DNA of 64,000 bases from Qipengyuania pacifica (GTDB lineage Bacteria > Pseudomonadota > Alphaproteobacteria > Sphingomonadales > Sphingomonadaceae). The stretch spans positions 124,001-188,000 of the forward strand of contig NZ_JAHWXO010000001.1 of the NCBI RefSeq assembly GCF_019857205.1. The letters are read 5' to 3'. Positions within the stretch are counted from its first letter, which is position 1. Every line of letters starts with the position of its first letter. The notes below the pieces were generated by a model. It worked only from the letters and a program-made list of their open reading frames with translations. It was not told where the DNA came from and searched no databases. Positions 63,110 to 64,000 of the stretch are shown one piece after another. A program made the position numbers and the translations under genes.

Positions 63110-64000
63110 TCCTTGAGCGCGATGGCGCGTGATGTGCAATGCGCCACAAGTTCGGGCATTTCAAAGCTGTCGGGATCCAATTTCGGTAAGGCAGTCCGGC
63201 AATTGTCGCGCACATCTGCACCAGGGGCTATCCAGTCATCAGTGGACAGGCCGTTAAAGTCCACCAGTCCATCAAACGCGACCATGTATTCACGGCCCGA
63301 TGGCAAGGCCACGATGGTGCTGCCGACCGGTAACGGTTCGCCGTGTTCATCGACTACTCGCAGCAGCACGGACCGATACGCCTCTATCTCCATATCGACC
63401 AGAACCACGCCACCGCGCGATGCCTGCATCCTGCGGAATGTGGACCTTGCTACGGCGGCCGAAGGAAGCTTGTCAGGGGCGATATCGAACTGCATCGGTA
63501 CGAGAGGGGTGATGCGCGTAACGAGCAGCCGCCCACTGTCGTCCGAACGGCCGACTTCCCGATGCTCATGGGTCACCGTAACGCCCCCAACATTGCCGGT
63601 GCGCACCAGCGCATAGGCATCCGATGCCCTGTCCCTGGCAAAGATCCGCTTGTCGGCGATGACCAGCGACCCCTCCGCGCGCACGCGCGCGGCAACATTC
63701 CCCGCCGCATATTCGGCATCCGCTGCCACGCGCGCAAACGGCGCGCGATACGCAACCGTCCCCGCATACCGCGAACGCTCGCCGACCCTTGCATGTGCGG
63801 CATAGCCGAACTCGCCGATTTCGGTATCTGGCCGGAAATAGCTGAGCTGCGCGGCCACAGTCTCCGCCGCAGTGTGCTGCAACGATGCGCTGGCGCTCGT
63901 GCGCGGCCCGAACCTCATGTTGAGATTGAGCCCCGCCACAAGTTCACTACGACCCGCGGACTTGCGAAAGCTGACATCGGCTGCGAGCGTCATCCGGTCG
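63106..64000 (-). CDS. Outer-membrane usher of a chaperone-usher pilus (C-terminal part)
   Basis: The last ~295 residues of a FimD/PapC-type usher, running off the right edge. Alternating strands of a beta-barrel (VAGLNLNMRFGPRTSASASLQHTAAE and TVAYRAPFARVAADAEYAAGN) are followed by the periplasmic C-terminal plug region (VVDEHGEPLPVGSTIVALPSGREYMVAFDGLVDFNGL) and an end cysteine pair (DNCRT, AHCTS). The ATG at 63993 is internal: the frame stays open to the window edge. Chaperone, pilins and regulator must lie to the right (spore coat U-type systems are usual in this group). Confidence 0.87.
   Translation of the reverse strand, partial: DRMTLAADVSFRKSAGRSELVAGLNLNMRFGPRTSASASLQHTAAETVAAQLSYFRPDTEIGEFGYAAHARVGERSRYAGTVAYRAPFARVAADAEYAAGNVAARVRAEGSLVIADKRIFARDRASDAYALVRTGNVGGVTVTHEHREVGRSDDSGRLLVTRITPLVPMQFDIAPDKLPSAAVARSTFRRMQASRGGVVLVDMEIEAYRSVLLRVVDEHGEPLPVGSTIVALPSGREYMVAFDGLVDFNGLSTDDWIAPGADVRDNCRTALPKLDPDSFEMPELVAHCTSRAIALKD

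Overview
The window reads as chromosomal DNA of an alphaproteobacterium of the order Sphingomonadales, most like the Erythrobacteraceae (Erythrobacter/Altererythrobacter-type). The evidence is the high G+C content; the alphaproteobacterial regulators SciP (DUF1153), TrcR (DUF1013) and CarD; the gene string nadD-rsfS-rlmH-envC-ctpA-dsbB-coq7; a HemB lacking the zinc cysteines; and a promoter matching the alphaproteobacterial general-stress sigma factor EcfG. The taxon is inferred from gene content, not from a marker gene. Coding density is very high. No gene-free gap reaches 300 bases; the largest (54358-54609, 28827-29078, 10512-10750, 39256-39487) are about 230-250 bases and hold the regulatory sites listed. 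I found no tRNA, rRNA, CRISPR array, insertion sequence, prophage or defence island.

Layout. 1-4.5 kb: end of an inositol-monophosphatase family gene, sucC, the electron transfer flavoprotein pair etfBA, and an AT-richer secreted TonB-C-like protein. 4.5-11 kb: a reverse-strand RND efflux pump (adaptor and an unusually long permease) with a DUF445 gene, then a GlsB-type stress protein. 11-20.3 kb: sciP with a small coupled partner gene, mnmA, a lipoprotein serine hydrolase, the overlapping trio pdxH-CDF transporter-phzF, a DnaJ-family chaperone, BrkB, fabI, and a GFA gene split by one amber codon. 20.3-22.7 kb: wecB-wecC, making UDP-ManNAcA for surface polysaccharide. 22.8-28.8 kb: a secreted hypothetical protein and the housekeeping cluster coq7-dsbB-ctpA-envC-rlmH-rsfS-nadD. 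29-36.5 kb: an M23 peptidase overlapping a bactofilin (cell shape), fadD, trcR, a glycosyltransferase/LpxH-like phosphatase pair, and a quinone oxidoreductase. 36.5-46.4 kb: a DUF1192 gene, clpA, an ABC-2 exporter, and the ligase-associated exonuclease and ATP-dependent DNA ligase, separated by an OmpA lipoprotein gene that carries a 10-A tract; then a YoaK protein. 46.4-51 kb: a reverse-strand overlapping chain hemB-GNAT-GNAT-gamma carbonic anhydrase-DUF167, and a second M23 peptidase. 51-57.4 kb: a SUV3-like helicase, S4 protein, fdxA, carD, two tandem head-GIN (DUF2807) proteins and a small lipoprotein. 57.4-64 kb: Sua5, an acyl-CoA dehydrogenase, a PQQ-type sugar dehydrogenase, a GAF-type methionine sulfoxide reductase, a glycine-zipper protein, and the C-terminal end of a chaperone-usher outer-membrane usher.

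Themes. Envelope building and remodelling dominate (two active-type M23 peptidases, EnvC, CtpA, bactofilin, OmpA lipoprotein, RND pump, WecBC, LpxH-like, usher). Cell-cycle and growth regulators (SciP, TrcR, CarD) are dispersed among them. Many neighbours are translationally coupled by 4-8 base overlaps. I do not see an obviously new multi-gene system. The most noteworthy signals are the A10 tract in the OmpA lipoprotein gene, with stop codons placed so that slippage either way truncates the protein; the EcfG-type promoter at glsB; the extra membrane segment in the RND permease; and the tandem head-GIN cassette.
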